From Clostridiales bacterium UBA1701 (GTDB taxonomy: Bacteria > Bacillota > Clostridia > Oscillospirales > Oscillospiraceae), in NCBI GenBank assembly GCA_002320035.1, contig DCJL01000025.1, positions 57,747-121,746 on the forward strand: a stretch of DNA of 64,000 nucleotides, written 5' to 3'. The position numbers and the translations under genes are program-made. The notes beneath the pieces are model-generated. The model saw nothing but the letters and a program-made list of their open reading frames with translations. It did no database searches and was not told where the DNA came from. Of this stretch, positions 1 to 8,215 are shown in pieces (position 1 is the first letter of the stretch; each line of letters opens with the position of its first letter).

Positions 1-40
1 GGTCCCGAACCAAGCGCGCTACCAGCTGCGCTACACCCCG
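1..40 (-). tRNA. tRNA-Pro (anticodon CGG), 3' part cut off by the window edge
   Basis: Read on the minus strand, positions 40 to 1 give a tRNA 5' half: acceptor strand CGGGGTG, D-stem GCGC on both sides of the loop AGCTGGTA, then the anticodon stem and the loop TTCGGGA. The anticodon is therefore CGG, which reads CCG proline codons. The 3' half lies outside the window. A near-consensus promoter sits just upstream (54-82). Confidence 0.9.
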
Positions 41-53
41 ATGCAGCCCTTTC

Positions 54-82
54 ATTATAATTACAGTCAGGCCGCTTGTCAA
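54..82 (-). promoter_or_regulatory. Sigma-A promoter of the tRNA-Pro gene
   Basis: On the minus strand there is a perfect -35 TTGACA (77-82), a 17-bp spacer and a perfect -10 TATAAT (54-59). They lie 14 bases before the tRNA 5' end, the usual arrangement for a stable-RNA promoter. Confidence 0.85.
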
Positions 83-144
83 GGAAAATCTAGGAGCATA
101 CGCCTGTCCCCGGAGAAATATAATGCAGTGCGGGGGGTGAGCCT

Positions 145-948
145 TTGAAGGAATACAGGGTGTATATCTGCTCGCTGCTCTTTATTGCCCTTACTGCTGT
201 AAAGCTCCTTTTTCCTGCCCATTCGGCGGGATTGCGCGAGCGGGTGCGGGAGCTGGTATGCAGGGACGAGAATTATTTGGAAATGGCGGAGGCTATGGGG
301 AGAAAAATAAGCAGTGGGGAGCTGAGGGAAGCGCTGCAGGCGGCGCTTGGCCTTGAAGAAGGAGAACGGGAGACGGGGCTGGAGAGCGCCGGGGCAGCGG
401 AGGAACTGAAGCAGAACGCACTCTCGGCACAGCAGAGCGAAAAGCCGGCCCAGACGACGGAGCCGGAGGAGCAACCGGAGGCGGTCAGCGCTTTTTTAGA
501 GCAACAGCGGAAATATGCGGGCTGGGAGATACCGGAAAATGTCAGGACGGATATGCCGGAGCTGCCCTTTGAATATGCGTGCCCGGTGTCGGGGCTGGGC
601 TCCTCGGGTTTCGGATTCCGGGAGCACCCGATAGACGGCGGGATTAAATTCCATTACGGCACGGACTTTGCGGCGGAAGAAGGGGCGGCGGTGCATGCTT
701 TCGCGGGGGGCAGCGTGTATGCCGCCGGGGCAAACGAGGGCTATGGCAACTATATTATTTTGACCCATGGGGGCGGCTTCGCAACCGTCTATGCCCATCT
801 GAGCGAGTTCACGGTAGGGGAAGGAGATACCGTGCAGATGGGGCAGCAAATTGGAAAAGCGGGCCACACCGGAAAGGCCACCGGGCCGCATCTGCATTTT
901 GAGATTTTACTGAACGATGTTTATCTGAATCCGGAGTATTATATATGA
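145..948 (+). CDS. SpoIVFA-like M23 (LytM) peptidase-domain membrane protein
   Basis: This 267-aa protein starts at TTG behind a G-rich ribosome-binding site (132-141). One membrane segment spans about residues 7-23, followed by a Glu/Gln-rich linker to about 125 and a LytM/M23 domain at about 145-265. All zinc and catalytic positions are present: H170 and D174 (HYGTD), H218, and H249/H251 (HLHF). It overlaps an M50 protease by 4 nt, as spoIVFA and spoIVFB do in Bacillus, where SpoIVFA restrains SpoIVFB in the engulfed forespore membrane. The SpoIVFA role is inferred from this pairing. The intact metal site also allows a working peptidoglycan hydrolase. Confidence 0.75.
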   Translation: MKEYRVYICSLLFIALTAVKLLFPAHSAGLRERVRELVCRDENYLEMAEAMGRKISSGELREALQAALGLEEGERETGLESAGAAEELKQNALSAQQSEKPAQTTEPEEQPEAVSAFLEQQRKYAGWEIPENVRTDMPELPFEYACPVSGLGSSGFGFREHPIDGGIKFHYGTDFAAEEGAAVHAFAGGSVYAAGANEGYGNYIILTHGGGFATVYAHLSEFTVGEGDTVQMGQQIGKAGHTGKATGPHLHFEILLNDVYLNPEYYI

Positions 949-1550
949 GGAAGGTAAAGCTGCAAATAAGCGCCGGAGCCGTTCTGCTGGCGGCACTGAT
1001 ATATTATATCGGGGATGCGGAGAGCCTGGCGGCGCTTCTTATCCCGGCTGCGGTGCATGAGTTAGGGCACATAGCGGCCATATACATGCTGGGCCTGAGA
1101 ATTAGCGGCTTTCGGGCGGAGCTGAAGGGCTTCTGCATTGACTACCGCGGCTATGCCGGGGCTCTTGGACATGCGGCGGCAGCTTTTATGGGCCCGGCAG
1201 CGGGCTTCCTATATGCCTGGGCCGCCTCCTGGGCCGGGAATAGATATGGCAGCAACTGGCTCTGCCTCTCGGCGGGAGCCAGCCTTCTGCTCTCCGCTTT
1301 TAACTGCCTCCCTGCCCTTCCGCTGGACGGGGGGCGGATTACCGCAAATCTTGCCATAGCCTTTTTGGGTAACAAACGGGGCGGCAGGTTTGCGGAGCTA
1401 ACAAGCCTTTTGACCGGTGCGGCGCTGCTGGGGGCCGGATTCTGGCTCATGTATCTGGGCCGGGGCGCGGCGCTGACCGTGGCGGCAATATGGCTGCTCC
1501 TGTATCAGGAAAGCGGACAGGGTATTGTAAAAAGCCGGGAGTTATTGTAA
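945..1550 (+). CDS. Site-2 protease (M50), SpoIVFB-like
   Basis: This is a 201-aa hydrophobic protein with the intramembrane zinc motif HELGH (H38, E39, H42) in the second membrane segment. A C-terminal N-x7-D-G motif follows (N120, D128-GG), which supplies the third ligand. There is no CBS domain, so the protein is at the short end of the SpoIVFB/FtsH-like S2P group. The start overlaps the stop of the M23 gene (ATGA). In sporulating Firmicutes the same pair processes pro-sigma-K in the mother cell. That role here is inferred from order and topology; the S2P assignment itself is clear. Confidence 0.82.
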   Translation: MRKVKLQISAGAVLLAALIYYIGDAESLAALLIPAAVHELGHIAAIYMLGLRISGFRAELKGFCIDYRGYAGALGHAAAAFMGPAAGFLYAWAASWAGNRYGSNWLCLSAGASLLLSAFNCLPALPLDGGRITANLAIAFLGNKRGGRFAELTSLLTGAALLGAGFWLMYLGRGAALTVAAIWLLLYQESGQGIVKSRELL

Positions 1551-1583
1551 AATGGCATGATACAAACAGATATGGAGCGAAAA

Positions 1584-3419
1584 ATGGACAAAAGACTTGA
1601 AAGAATCCTGCCGCGCGTGCAAAAACCCGCAAGATACACCGGAGGAGAATATAACCAGATTATTAAGGATAGGATGAAGGTGGATGTCCGCCTTGCTTTC
1701 TGCTTCCCGGATACCTATGAGATAGGCATGTCCAATCTTGGGATGAGCATACTGTACCACACGATGAACAGCCTGGACTTTGTCTGGTGTGAGCGGGCCT
1801 TTGCCCCATGGGGGGACATGTACGACGAGATGAAAAAGGCTGCTCTGTCTCTCTACGCGCTTGAAAGCGGGGACAGCCTCAGAGACTTTGACGCGCTGGC
1901 TTTTTCCATTGGCTATGAGATGGCCTATACCACCGTGTTGGACATGCTTGATATGGCGGGGATCCCCCTGCACGCGAAAGAGAGGACGGGGCTTCTGCCG
2001 CTGGTTTTTGCCGGCGGTACCGCTGCGGTAAACCCGGAGCCCATGGCAGATTTTATGGATCTTTTTGTCATCGGCGAGGGTGAGGAGATGAACAACGAGC
2101 TCCTTGTCCTTTTCCGGCAGGCCAAGCTGGAGGGCTGGGGCAAGCACGATTTCCTTGTGAAAGCCGCCCAAATCCAGGGAGTGTACGTGCCTTCGCTCTA
2201 TGATGTGGACTATAATCCCGATGGCACCGTGGCCTCCATAAGGGCCGGAGAGGGCGCGCCGGAAAGGGTCACAAAGCGCATTGTGGCCGACCTTGACGCC
2301 GCACCCTATCCTACAAGGCCCATCGTCCCCTCCACCGAGGTTGTGCATGACCGGGTGAACCTGGAGCTGTTCCGGGGCTGCGTCCGGGGCTGCCGCTTTT
2401 GTCAGGCGGGCCATGTGTACAGGCCCATCCGGGCGAAGAAGCCTGAGACCCTCGTGCGCCAGGGTATAGAGACGCTGAAAAATACAGGCCATGAGGATGT
2501 GACTCTGCTCTCCCTCAGTACCAGCGACTACCGCCATTTGTCCGAACTTTGCGACGGACTTCTGGAATACTGCCAGGACAGAAGCATCGGCCTGTCCCTG
2601 CCCTCCCTCCGGGCGGACAACTTTTCCATGGAGATTATGGAAAAGCTCCAGAAGGTGAGAAAGAGCGGGCTGACCTTTGCCGTTGAGGGAGGGAGCCAGC
2701 GCCTGCGGGACGCGGTGAACAAAAACGTTACCGAGGAGGATCTGCTGAACACCTGCCGGATCGCCTTTGAAGGTGGCTGGAACAGCGTGAAGCTCTATTA
2801 CATGCTGGGTCTGCCCACGGAGACAGATGAGGATATCCTGGGCATCGCCGAAATGGCAAATCAGGTGCTCCACTGCTGGCGGCAGCACGCAAAAAACAAA
2901 AACAGGGGAGTGAAGATAACGGTATCTACCTCCTGCTTCATCCCAAAGCCCCACAGCCCCTTCCAGTGGGAGGCGCAGATCAGCATGGAGGAATACCTGC
3001 GCCGGGTGAACCTGCTGAGAAGCAACATGGTGGCCAGAAACGTCACTTATAACTGGCACGACGCAGAGACAAGCCTTATCGAGGCTGTCCTCTCCCGGGG
3101 GGACAGGCGCTTGGGCGCGGTCATTGAGGAGGTTTGGCGGCAGGGCGGCAGGCTTGACGCCTGGAGCGATTACTTCTCCTATGAGCGCTGGAGAAAGGCC
3201 TTTGAAAAATGCGGCCTGGATCCCGCTTTTTACGCGAACCGCCGGTATCCCACGGATAGTATGCTGCCCTGGGAGCATATCGATGTGGGGGTCCGCCGGG
3301 AGCATCTGCTTCGGGAACGGGAGCGCTGCTACCATTCCAAACTCTCGCCTGACTGCCGCAAGGGATGCTCCGCCTGCGGCGCGGCGGCTTTGCTGAAGGG
3401 AGGGCGCTGCGATGGATAA
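1584..3419 (+). CDS. TIGR03960 family B12-binding-type radical SAM protein
   Basis: The protein is about 611 aa. ATG 1584 is chosen because it follows GGAG by 6 nt and gives the family N-terminus MDKRLERILPRVQKPARY; an upstream ATG at 1557 is possible. The 4Fe-4S motif C-x3-C-x2-C is at C266, C270 and C273 (CVRGCRFC), after a cobalamin-binding-like N-terminal region. The C-terminus is Cys-rich (CRKGCSACG). The substrate of this family is unknown. It pairs with the TIGR03936 protein next door, which it overlaps by 8 nt. In many Clostridia this pair sits near rng, rplU and rpmA, none of which follow here. Confidence 0.88.
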   Translation: MDKRLERILPRVQKPARYTGGEYNQIIKDRMKVDVRLAFCFPDTYEIGMSNLGMSILYHTMNSLDFVWCERAFAPWGDMYDEMKKAALSLYALESGDSLRDFDALAFSIGYEMAYTTVLDMLDMAGIPLHAKERTGLLPLVFAGGTAAVNPEPMADFMDLFVIGEGEEMNNELLVLFRQAKLEGWGKHDFLVKAAQIQGVYVPSLYDVDYNPDGTVASIRAGEGAPERVTKRIVADLDAAPYPTRPIVPSTEVVHDRVNLELFRGCVRGCRFCQAGHVYRPIRAKKPETLVRQGIETLKNTGHEDVTLLSLSTSDYRHLSELCDGLLEYCQDRSIGLSLPSLRADNFSMEIMEKLQKVRKSGLTFAVEGGSQRLRDAVNKNVTEEDLLNTCRIAFEGGWNSVKLYYMLGLPTETDEDILGIAEMANQVLHCWRQHAKNKNRGVKITVSTSCFIPKPHSPFQWEAQISMEEYLRRVNLLRSNMVARNVTYNWHDAETSLIEAVLSRGDRRLGAVIEEVWRQGGRLDAWSDYFSYERWRKAFEKCGLDPAFYANRRYPTDSMLPWEHIDVGVRREHLLRERERCYHSKLSPDCRKGCSACGAAALLKGGRCDG

Positions 3420-4071
3420 GCTGAGACTGCGCTTTAAGAAAACCGGCCGTGCCGTTTACATCTCCCATCTGGATCTGATGCATACCATGCAGCGGGCCTT
3501 TTCCCGTGCCGGATATGAGCTCAGATATTCCGAGGGGTTCAACCCCCATCCCCAGATTTCCATCGCTCTGCCCTTGTCTGTTGGTGCCGGGAGCTTGTGT
3601 GAAATTATGGATTTCCGCCTTAAAACCGAGGAAGACCCCGCAGAAATCCCGGGGAGGCTTACAGCCGCTCTGCCCGAGGGAATAGAGATTATCGAGGCTT
3701 ATGAGCCGCGGCGCAAGACGGCGGAGCTTAAGTGGCTGCGCGTTTCCGGCGTATTCGAGTATGACGGGCGGGATGCGGCGCAGATGGCGGAGGCGCTGGA
3801 CCGTTTTTATGGACAGGACGAGTTGATTATAAGCAAAAAGACAAAGCGCGGCATGGGCGAGGCGGATATCCGCCCGGCTATCAAGCGCATTGAACTGCGT
3901 GCGGGGCCGGGGGCGGTGCTGCTGGAAGCGGTAATATCCGCCCGGGAGCCTACGCTGAACCCGGAGCTTCTGGCCGAGGCCCTGCGCCAGAAGGCCCCGG
4001 AGCTGGCGCCGGACTTTGCCAAATTCACGAGGCTTGAGACTTATGACAGGGAAATGAATGTTTATCGCTGA
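3412..4071 (+). CDS. TIGR03936 family (DUF2344) radical-SAM-associated protein
   Basis: This 219-aa protein starts inside the end of the radical SAM gene. The N-terminus, with KLRLRFKKTGRAVYISHLD and a following RAFSRAGYELRYSEGFNPHP segment, is the family signature. In some bacteria it is fused to the C-terminus of the TIGR03960 enzyme, so the two probably form one complex. Its molecular role is not established. No signal peptide or membrane segment is seen, so it should be cytosolic. Confidence 0.87.
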   Translation: MDKLRLRFKKTGRAVYISHLDLMHTMQRAFSRAGYELRYSEGFNPHPQISIALPLSVGAGSLCEIMDFRLKTEEDPAEIPGRLTAALPEGIEIIEAYEPRRKTAELKWLRVSGVFEYDGRDAAQMAEALDRFYGQDELIISKKTKRGMGEADIRPAIKRIELRAGPGAVLLEAVISAREPTLNPELLAEALRQKAPELAPDFAKFTRLETYDREMNVYR

Positions 4072-4102
4072 GTTCCATCAGCGGCAGGAGGAGAGACCCA
4101 AG

Positions 4103-5161
4103 ATGAAAAGAATTGCTTTTTTCCAAAATGACCTTGGCGTGGGCGGTATTCAGAAGTCTCTTGTGAATCTGCTGTGTAATCTGGATTACAGCCGCTTTGA
4201 GGTGGATCTGTATCTTTCCCGGCGGGACAAGTTTTTTAAGACAGATTTCCCGCCTCAACTGAATGTAAAATATCTCCAACCTATGCCCAGAATATTATCT
4301 TTCATCCCCTTTGACCTTGCCAGAAAACTTGCCAGACAGGATTTTTCCGGCTGCGGTAACTACGACCTGGCCGTAGACTTCAACTCATACCAGTTTTCCT
4401 GCGCCTTTGGCGCAACAAGTGTTCCGGCAAAGCGCAGGGTAATGTGGGTGCACAATAATGTGGAAATCAAGCTGGGAGACGAGTGGAAATACCGTATACT
4501 TTGGCATTTCTTTAAGGACAAATTCAAATATTATGATGAGTTTGTCTGCGTCTCGGAGGCTCTTGTGGAGCCGTTTCAAAAGATGGCCCGGATTGGGGAT
4601 AAAAGCTGCGTTGTTATCCAGAATTATATTGATGTTAATGAAATCAATAAGAAACTGGAGCTTGAACCGGAAGGACTTACGCTTGATGAGAGCTGCATGA
4701 ACTTTGTGGCTCTTGGCAGGCTTTGCCATCAAAAGGGTTACGACATTATGCTGGATACATTTGCAAAAGCTTGTCTTGAGCGTCCGGCGCTGCGCCTCTA
4801 TATCATCGGCGGTGGGCCGGACCGGGAGGCCCTTGAAAAGCAGGCGGGGGAGCTTGGCATTCGGCAGAAAGTATATTTCCTGGGGAATCAAAGCAATCCT
4901 TACTGCTACATGAAAAAAATGGACGCGTTTATCTCCACCTCACGCTATGAGGGTCAGCCGCTCAATATTATGGAGGCTATGGCCGTTGGGCTGCCTTTAT
5001 ATTGCTCAAAAAATCTGGAGCGATATACGGAAGGGCTTCGGGGCTATGACGATTTGTCTGCCGCGCTTGTATCAGCTCAAAAGCAGGAAAAGAAACCGGA
5101 CAGCCTTGAAAGCTATAACAGCAAGATTATAGAGGGGATTGCAGCACTTGCGGGAGCGTAA
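4103..5161 (+). CDS. GT4-type (group 1) glycosyltransferase
   Basis: The protein is 352 aa. The start is ATG 4103, behind GGAGGAGAG (4088-4096); an upstream in-frame ATG at 4058 lacks homology. The N-terminal GGIQKSLVNLL follows the Rossmann-like first domain pattern of GT-B enzymes. In the second domain GRLCHQKGYD and the acidic motif EGQPLNIMEAMAVGLP (E-x7-E type) bind the nucleotide sugar. It lies 31 nt behind the TIGR03936 gene and just before rplS. With the genes at 5736-9205 it looks like part of a surface-polysaccharide set. The donor and acceptor sugars cannot be read from sequence. Confidence 0.85.
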   Translation: MKRIAFFQNDLGVGGIQKSLVNLLCNLDYSRFEVDLYLSRRDKFFKTDFPPQLNVKYLQPMPRILSFIPFDLARKLARQDFSGCGNYDLAVDFNSYQFSCAFGATSVPAKRRVMWVHNNVEIKLGDEWKYRILWHFFKDKFKYYDEFVCVSEALVEPFQKMARIGDKSCVVIQNYIDVNEINKKLELEPEGLTLDESCMNFVALGRLCHQKGYDIMLDTFAKACLERPALRLYIIGGGPDREALEKQAGELGIRQKVYFLGNQSNPYCYMKKMDAFISTSRYEGQPLNIMEAMAVGLPLYCSKNLERYTEGLRGYDDLSAALVSAQKQEKKPDSLESYNSKIIEGIAALAGA

Positions 5162-5170
5162 AGAAAAAGC

Positions 5171-5199
5171 TTGCAATGTGTGCCACTCTGTGATAATAT
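5171..5199 (+). promoter_or_regulatory. Promoter of rplS
   Basis: A -35 TTGCAA (5171-5176), a 17-bp spacer and a -10 TAATAT (5194-5199) lie 100 bases before the rplS start. This gives rplS its own transcript with a long 5' leader. Confidence 0.7.
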
Positions 5200-5205
5200 A
5201 TCAAG

Positions 5206-5300
5206 GCCTGTGCGATGGCACGGGCTTTGAAGAAAGGCGGTCCGCTGCCGCGGCCATGAGCCCTCCGGTATGAACGTCTATATGAAGGAAGGATTAGACA
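5206..5300 (+). promoter_or_regulatory. Probable ribosomal protein L19 leader
   Basis: The 95-nt untranslated region before rplS can form short GC stems (for example GCGG with CCGC around 5237-5252, and GGGC near 5222 with GCCC near 5260). It ends at the ribosome-binding site GAAGGAAGGA. Firmicutes rplS genes carry an autoregulatory L19 leader (Rfam family L19_leader). The position, length and the elements GGCGGTCCGCTG and ATGAGCCCTCC fit, but I matched them by eye only. Confidence 0.5.
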
Positions 5301-5642
5301 ATGGATCTGGTCAAAATTCTCAGTGAAAAGTACATGAAGAGCGAGCTCCCCGAGATGAATGTGGGCGACAGCGTGCGTGTCCTTGTGCGTGTCAAGGAAG
5401 GCAACCGTGAGCGCACCCAGGCTTTTGAAGGCACCATCATCGCCAAGAAGCATGGCGGTATCAATGAGACCATCACCGTCCGCCGTATCTCCTACGGCGT
5501 TGGCTGCGAGAAGGTCTTCCCCGTGCATTCTCCTTCTATCGTCTCCGTAACCACCATCCGCAAGGGTAAGGTTCGCAGAGCCAAGCTCTACTATCTCCGC
5601 GACCGCGTTGGCAAAAAGGCCAAGGTCAAGGAGCGTATCTGA
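5301..5642 (+). CDS. rplS: 50S ribosomal protein L19
   Basis: This is a full-length 113-aa L19 with the typical core ([21 protein letters not shown] and [18 protein letters not shown]). It sits at the 30S-50S interface of the ribosome. Codon use is strongly biased, as in highly expressed genes, and differs from the glycan genes on both sides. In Firmicutes rplS is commonly followed directly by lepB-rbgA-rnhB. Here three glycan genes separate them. Confidence 0.98.
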   Translation: MDLVKILSEKYMKSELPEMNVGDSVRVLVRVKEGNRERTQAFEGTIIAKKHGGINETITVRRISYGVGCEKVFPVHSPSIVSVTTIRKGKVRRAKLYYLRDRVGKKAKVKERI

Positions 5643-5651
5643 GATCGAAAA

Positions 5652-5695
5652 ATATGATTTGTGGCGTCTTCAAGGGAAGGCGCCACAAATCATAT
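5652..5695 (+). terminator. Strong 15-bp hairpin after rplS, no U-tract
   Basis: ATATGATTTGTGGCG (5652-5666) pairs perfectly with CGCCACAAATCATAT (5681-5695), and the inner CTTC/GAAG can pair too. It follows the rplS stop by 9 nt. There is no run of T after it, so it may be a 3'-end or processing hairpin rather than a classical intrinsic terminator. Confidence 0.55.
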
Positions 5696-5735
5696 GCAAA
5701 AAATCCGCCATATTGCGGAAAGGAGATGACCGTGC

Positions 5736-7205
5736 ATGAGAGAAAGAAGGATAAATTTTCTGAAAAACAACTGGCTGTGCTTTCTTATTGCGGCCCAGCC
5801 TGTGCTGGATGTTATCGCTTACTGGAACCAGAACTCTGTGGCCACAGTCGCGGGCTATATCAGGCTTGCCATTATGCTTGCCCTCCCGCTGCATCTGCTT
5901 TTCACCCTAAAAAAGAAAAAAGGCTTTGTTTTATCCATGCTGTCAATCGGTCTGTTCTGTGCTCTGCATGTGCTCAACGGTTTCAGAACCGGGTATATCA
6001 GCCCTGTGTTTGATATCGCGTATATGGCAAAAGTGGCGCAAATGCCGGTTCTGGCAGTTTGCTTTATTTTCTATATCAGGGATGAGGGGATGAGAAAGCA
6101 GGCCCTACGCGGCATAATGCTTGCGGGCATTTTTCTGATTGCCTTCCTTATAGTCTCCATTGTTACCGGGACATGGACCGCCACCTATGAAGGCGGCCTG
6201 GGAATAAGCGGCTGGGTCATAAATGACAACCGCTGCGCCAACAGCATAATCCTGGTGACGCTGTCTGTGTTTGCTGTGCTTTTCTCTGCTCTTTCTGAAA
6301 GAAAGATTGTGAATATTCTGTTGCCGGTCCTCGTTTCGGCGGTGCTGATTGCAAACGGAACAAAGGCCTGTTATATGGGGCTTTTTGCCATATTCGGGGG
6401 ATTTGCGGTCTTTATGCCTCTGCGGCGGCTTATATGCGGGGAGAAAATTAAAAAAGTTTTTGCCTTGACCCTGGTTCTGCTGATGATAGGCGCCGTGGCT
6501 GTCTATCCTGTTACGCCGCGGGCAAAGGTTGACGAGGCTCAGGCTGCCTCAGCCCTTAAAAACCAGAGCGAGTTTGACGGGAAACTCCTTTCCATGGGCT
6601 ATGACCTCAACGGCATGAGCCTTGAAGAAAAATTGTCCGACCCGGTTCTGAGGGGGCTGTTTGAGGAATTTTACTATGAGATGTTCGGATACCTCAACCC
6701 CCATATGTTTCAGCGCTTTGGTACGGAAAAGGTTCTTGCCAAATATGGCATGACCACCGAAGCCGCCACCCTTATTGATGTGCGGGTTATGAAAATAAAC
6801 TACGCTTCCCTTATCTGGGATGAGTGCGACATGCTTACAAGACTTGTAGGCTTTGAAAGCACAGAGGTTTGTAAGGATGGCAGCTATGACATGGAAAATG
6901 ATTGGCCGGCATTGTTTTTCTATTACGGTTATCTGGGCTTTGCCATGTATGTGGTGTTTATCCTCTACTTCATCTACCGGATAATCAGGCGGCTTATCCG
7001 CGATCTGAAAGGCAGCTTCAGCTTTGAAAACTTTGCGCTGTTGCTCTGTCTTATTCTTCAGCTTGGCCTTGCTCAGTTCTCGGGGGCCATTCTGCGCCGC
7101 CCGAATGTGTCTGTTTACCTTTCGCTTGTGCTTGCGCTCATATATTATAAAACTGCTGTTCTGCCCCTGAGCAGGGAGAAGCCGGCAGGAGAGGGGGCGG
7201 CCTGA
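5736..7205 (+). CDS. O-antigen ligase/polymerase-like polytopic membrane protein
   Basis: This 489-aa protein starts at ATG 5736, with AAAGGAGA about 10 nt upstream. About a dozen hydrophobic segments are visible: nine up to about residue 260, then a soluble loop of roughly 130 residues, then three more. That matches Wzy/WaaL-type O-antigen ligase family proteins, which carry a large extracytoplasmic loop near the C-terminus. It sits between a GT4 and two GT2 transferases, so polymerisation or transfer of a surface glycan is the likely job. No catalytic residue can be assigned by eye. Confidence 0.68.
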   Translation: MRERRINFLKNNWLCFLIAAQPVLDVIAYWNQNSVATVAGYIRLAIMLALPLHLLFTLKKKKGFVLSMLSIGLFCALHVLNGFRTGYISPVFDIAYMAKVAQMPVLAVCFIFYIRDEGMRKQALRGIMLAGIFLIAFLIVSIVTGTWTATYEGGLGISGWVINDNRCANSIILVTLSVFAVLFSALSERKIVNILLPVLVSAVLIANGTKACYMGLFAIFGGFAVFMPLRRLICGEKIKKVFALTLVLLMIGAVAVYPVTPRAKVDEAQAASALKNQSEFDGKLLSMGYDLNGMSLEEKLSDPVLRGLFEEFYYEMFGYLNPHMFQRFGTEKVLAKYGMTTEAATLIDVRVMKINYASLIWDECDMLTRLVGFESTEVCKDGSYDMENDWPALFFYYGYLGFAMYVVFILYFIYRIIRRLIRDLKGSFSFENFALLLCLILQLGLAQFSGAILRRPNVSVYLSLVLALIYYKTAVLPLSREKPAGEGAA

Positions 7206-7206
7206 G

Positions 7207-8160
7207 TTGAAAGTGAGCATAATCATTCCTGTGTATAACGCCGAGAAATATCTGCGCCAATGCCTGGACTCCCTTGTAAATCAAACGCTGGACGATTATG
7301 AGATCATCCTGATAAACGACGGTTCAAAGGATTCCTCGGAGGCAATCATTCAGGAATATAAAGCCCGATTTCCGGAACGGATCAATGCAGTCACGGTGGA
7401 AAACGGCGGCCAGGGCCGGGCCAGGAACATCGGCATGGAACTTGCCCGGGGGGAGTATTTGGGCTTTGTGGACAGCGATGACTGGGTGGCAGAGGATATG
7501 TTTGAGAGCATGTATCTGGCGGCTGTTGAATCTGACGCGGATATCTGTGTATGTGATGCGGTGGAGTGCCACGAGGACGGGAGCAGGACATATCTGCCTA
7601 TGTCAGCCTGTGAGGAGCCGGCGAGAATGACTACGGCCGTTTGGAATAAGCTTTTTAAAAAAAGCACGCTTGGCCATCTTCGCTTCCCAGAGGGCTTGTG
7701 GTATGAGGATCTGGCTTTCGTAATCAAAGCTCTGTTTAGCTCCGGTGAACCGGCCCGGCTTTCCAGAGGGCTGTATTTTTACCGGGTGGGGCAGGTATCT
7801 ACAATGAACAATAATAATGCCCGTAAGAACCTGAACATCATAAGTATAGTGGATGGGCTTAAAGATTTCCTGATACCCCAAGGGCTTCGGGAGGAATTTG
7901 AGACGGTTCTTGTGGAGCATCTGCTGCTGGACACCATCAATCGTGTCAGCGCCCAGAGCGCGCCTGACAGGGAGCAGGTCATAAAAGAGATCAGAGACTA
8001 TGCGAGAGAGAATATCCCGGCCCTTCGCTCTTCCCGGGCGTTTAAAAAGCAGAACGTGAAAAGAAAGGTGATCATTCTGCTGAACTATTACGGCCTCCAT
8101 GATTTTTCCTCTTTTTTATTCAAAATAAAAAATAAAAAAAAGTGCGCCCGCGAAGCGTGA
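7207..8160 (+). CDS. GT2 family glycosyltransferase
   Basis: This 317-aa GT-A enzyme starts at TTG behind GGCAGGAGAGG, one nucleotide after the previous stop. The N-terminus SIIIPVYNAEKYLRQCLDSL and LINDGSKDSS bind the nucleotide. VDSDD is the DXD-type metal motif. A C-terminal extension of about 120 residues probably sets acceptor choice. It reads into a bidirectional terminator and converges on a second GT2 gene with a similar N-terminal half. Sugar specificity is unknown. Confidence 0.88.
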   Translation: MKVSIIIPVYNAEKYLRQCLDSLVNQTLDDYEIILINDGSKDSSEAIIQEYKARFPERINAVTVENGGQGRARNIGMELARGEYLGFVDSDDWVAEDMFESMYLAAVESDADICVCDAVECHEDGSRTYLPMSACEEPARMTTAVWNKLFKKSTLGHLRFPEGLWYEDLAFVIKALFSSGEPARLSRGLYFYRVGQVSTMNNNNARKNLNIISIVDGLKDFLIPQGLREEFETVLVEHLLLDTINRVSAQSAPDREQVIKEIRDYARENIPALRSSRAFKKQNVKRKVIILLNYYGLHDFSSFLFKIKNKKKCAREA

Positions 8161-8164
8161 CAGA

Positions 8165-8198
8165 AAAGACGGAGGAGCCGGAAGGTTCCTCCGTCTTT
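8165..8198. terminator. Bidirectional terminator between two convergent GT2 genes
   Basis: AAAGACGGAGGA (8165-8176) pairs with TCCTCCGTCTTT (8187-8198) over 12 bp with a 10-nt loop. A/T runs on both sides let it stop transcripts from either strand. Confidence 0.8.
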
Positions 8199-8215
8199 AA
8201 ATCTATCCGGGCAAG

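Noticed and set aside
97..123. Possible sigma-E type promoter before the SpoIVFA-like gene
   Set aside because: An ATA and a TATAAT-like stretch can be seen, but the spacing and -10 do not match the CATACA-type consensus.
1542..3335. 597-codon open frame on the minus strand across the radical SAM gene
   Set aside because: It is the antisense shadow of a GC-rich gene: low-complexity Pro/His/Gly/Leu, no motif, and the plus frame has a clear family signature.
5654..6013. 119-codon Cys-rich frame overlapping the O-antigen-ligase-like gene
   Set aside because: The Cys come from an alternative frame of Leu/Val/Ala-rich membrane codons; its start lies in the rplS hairpin and it has no ribosome-binding site.
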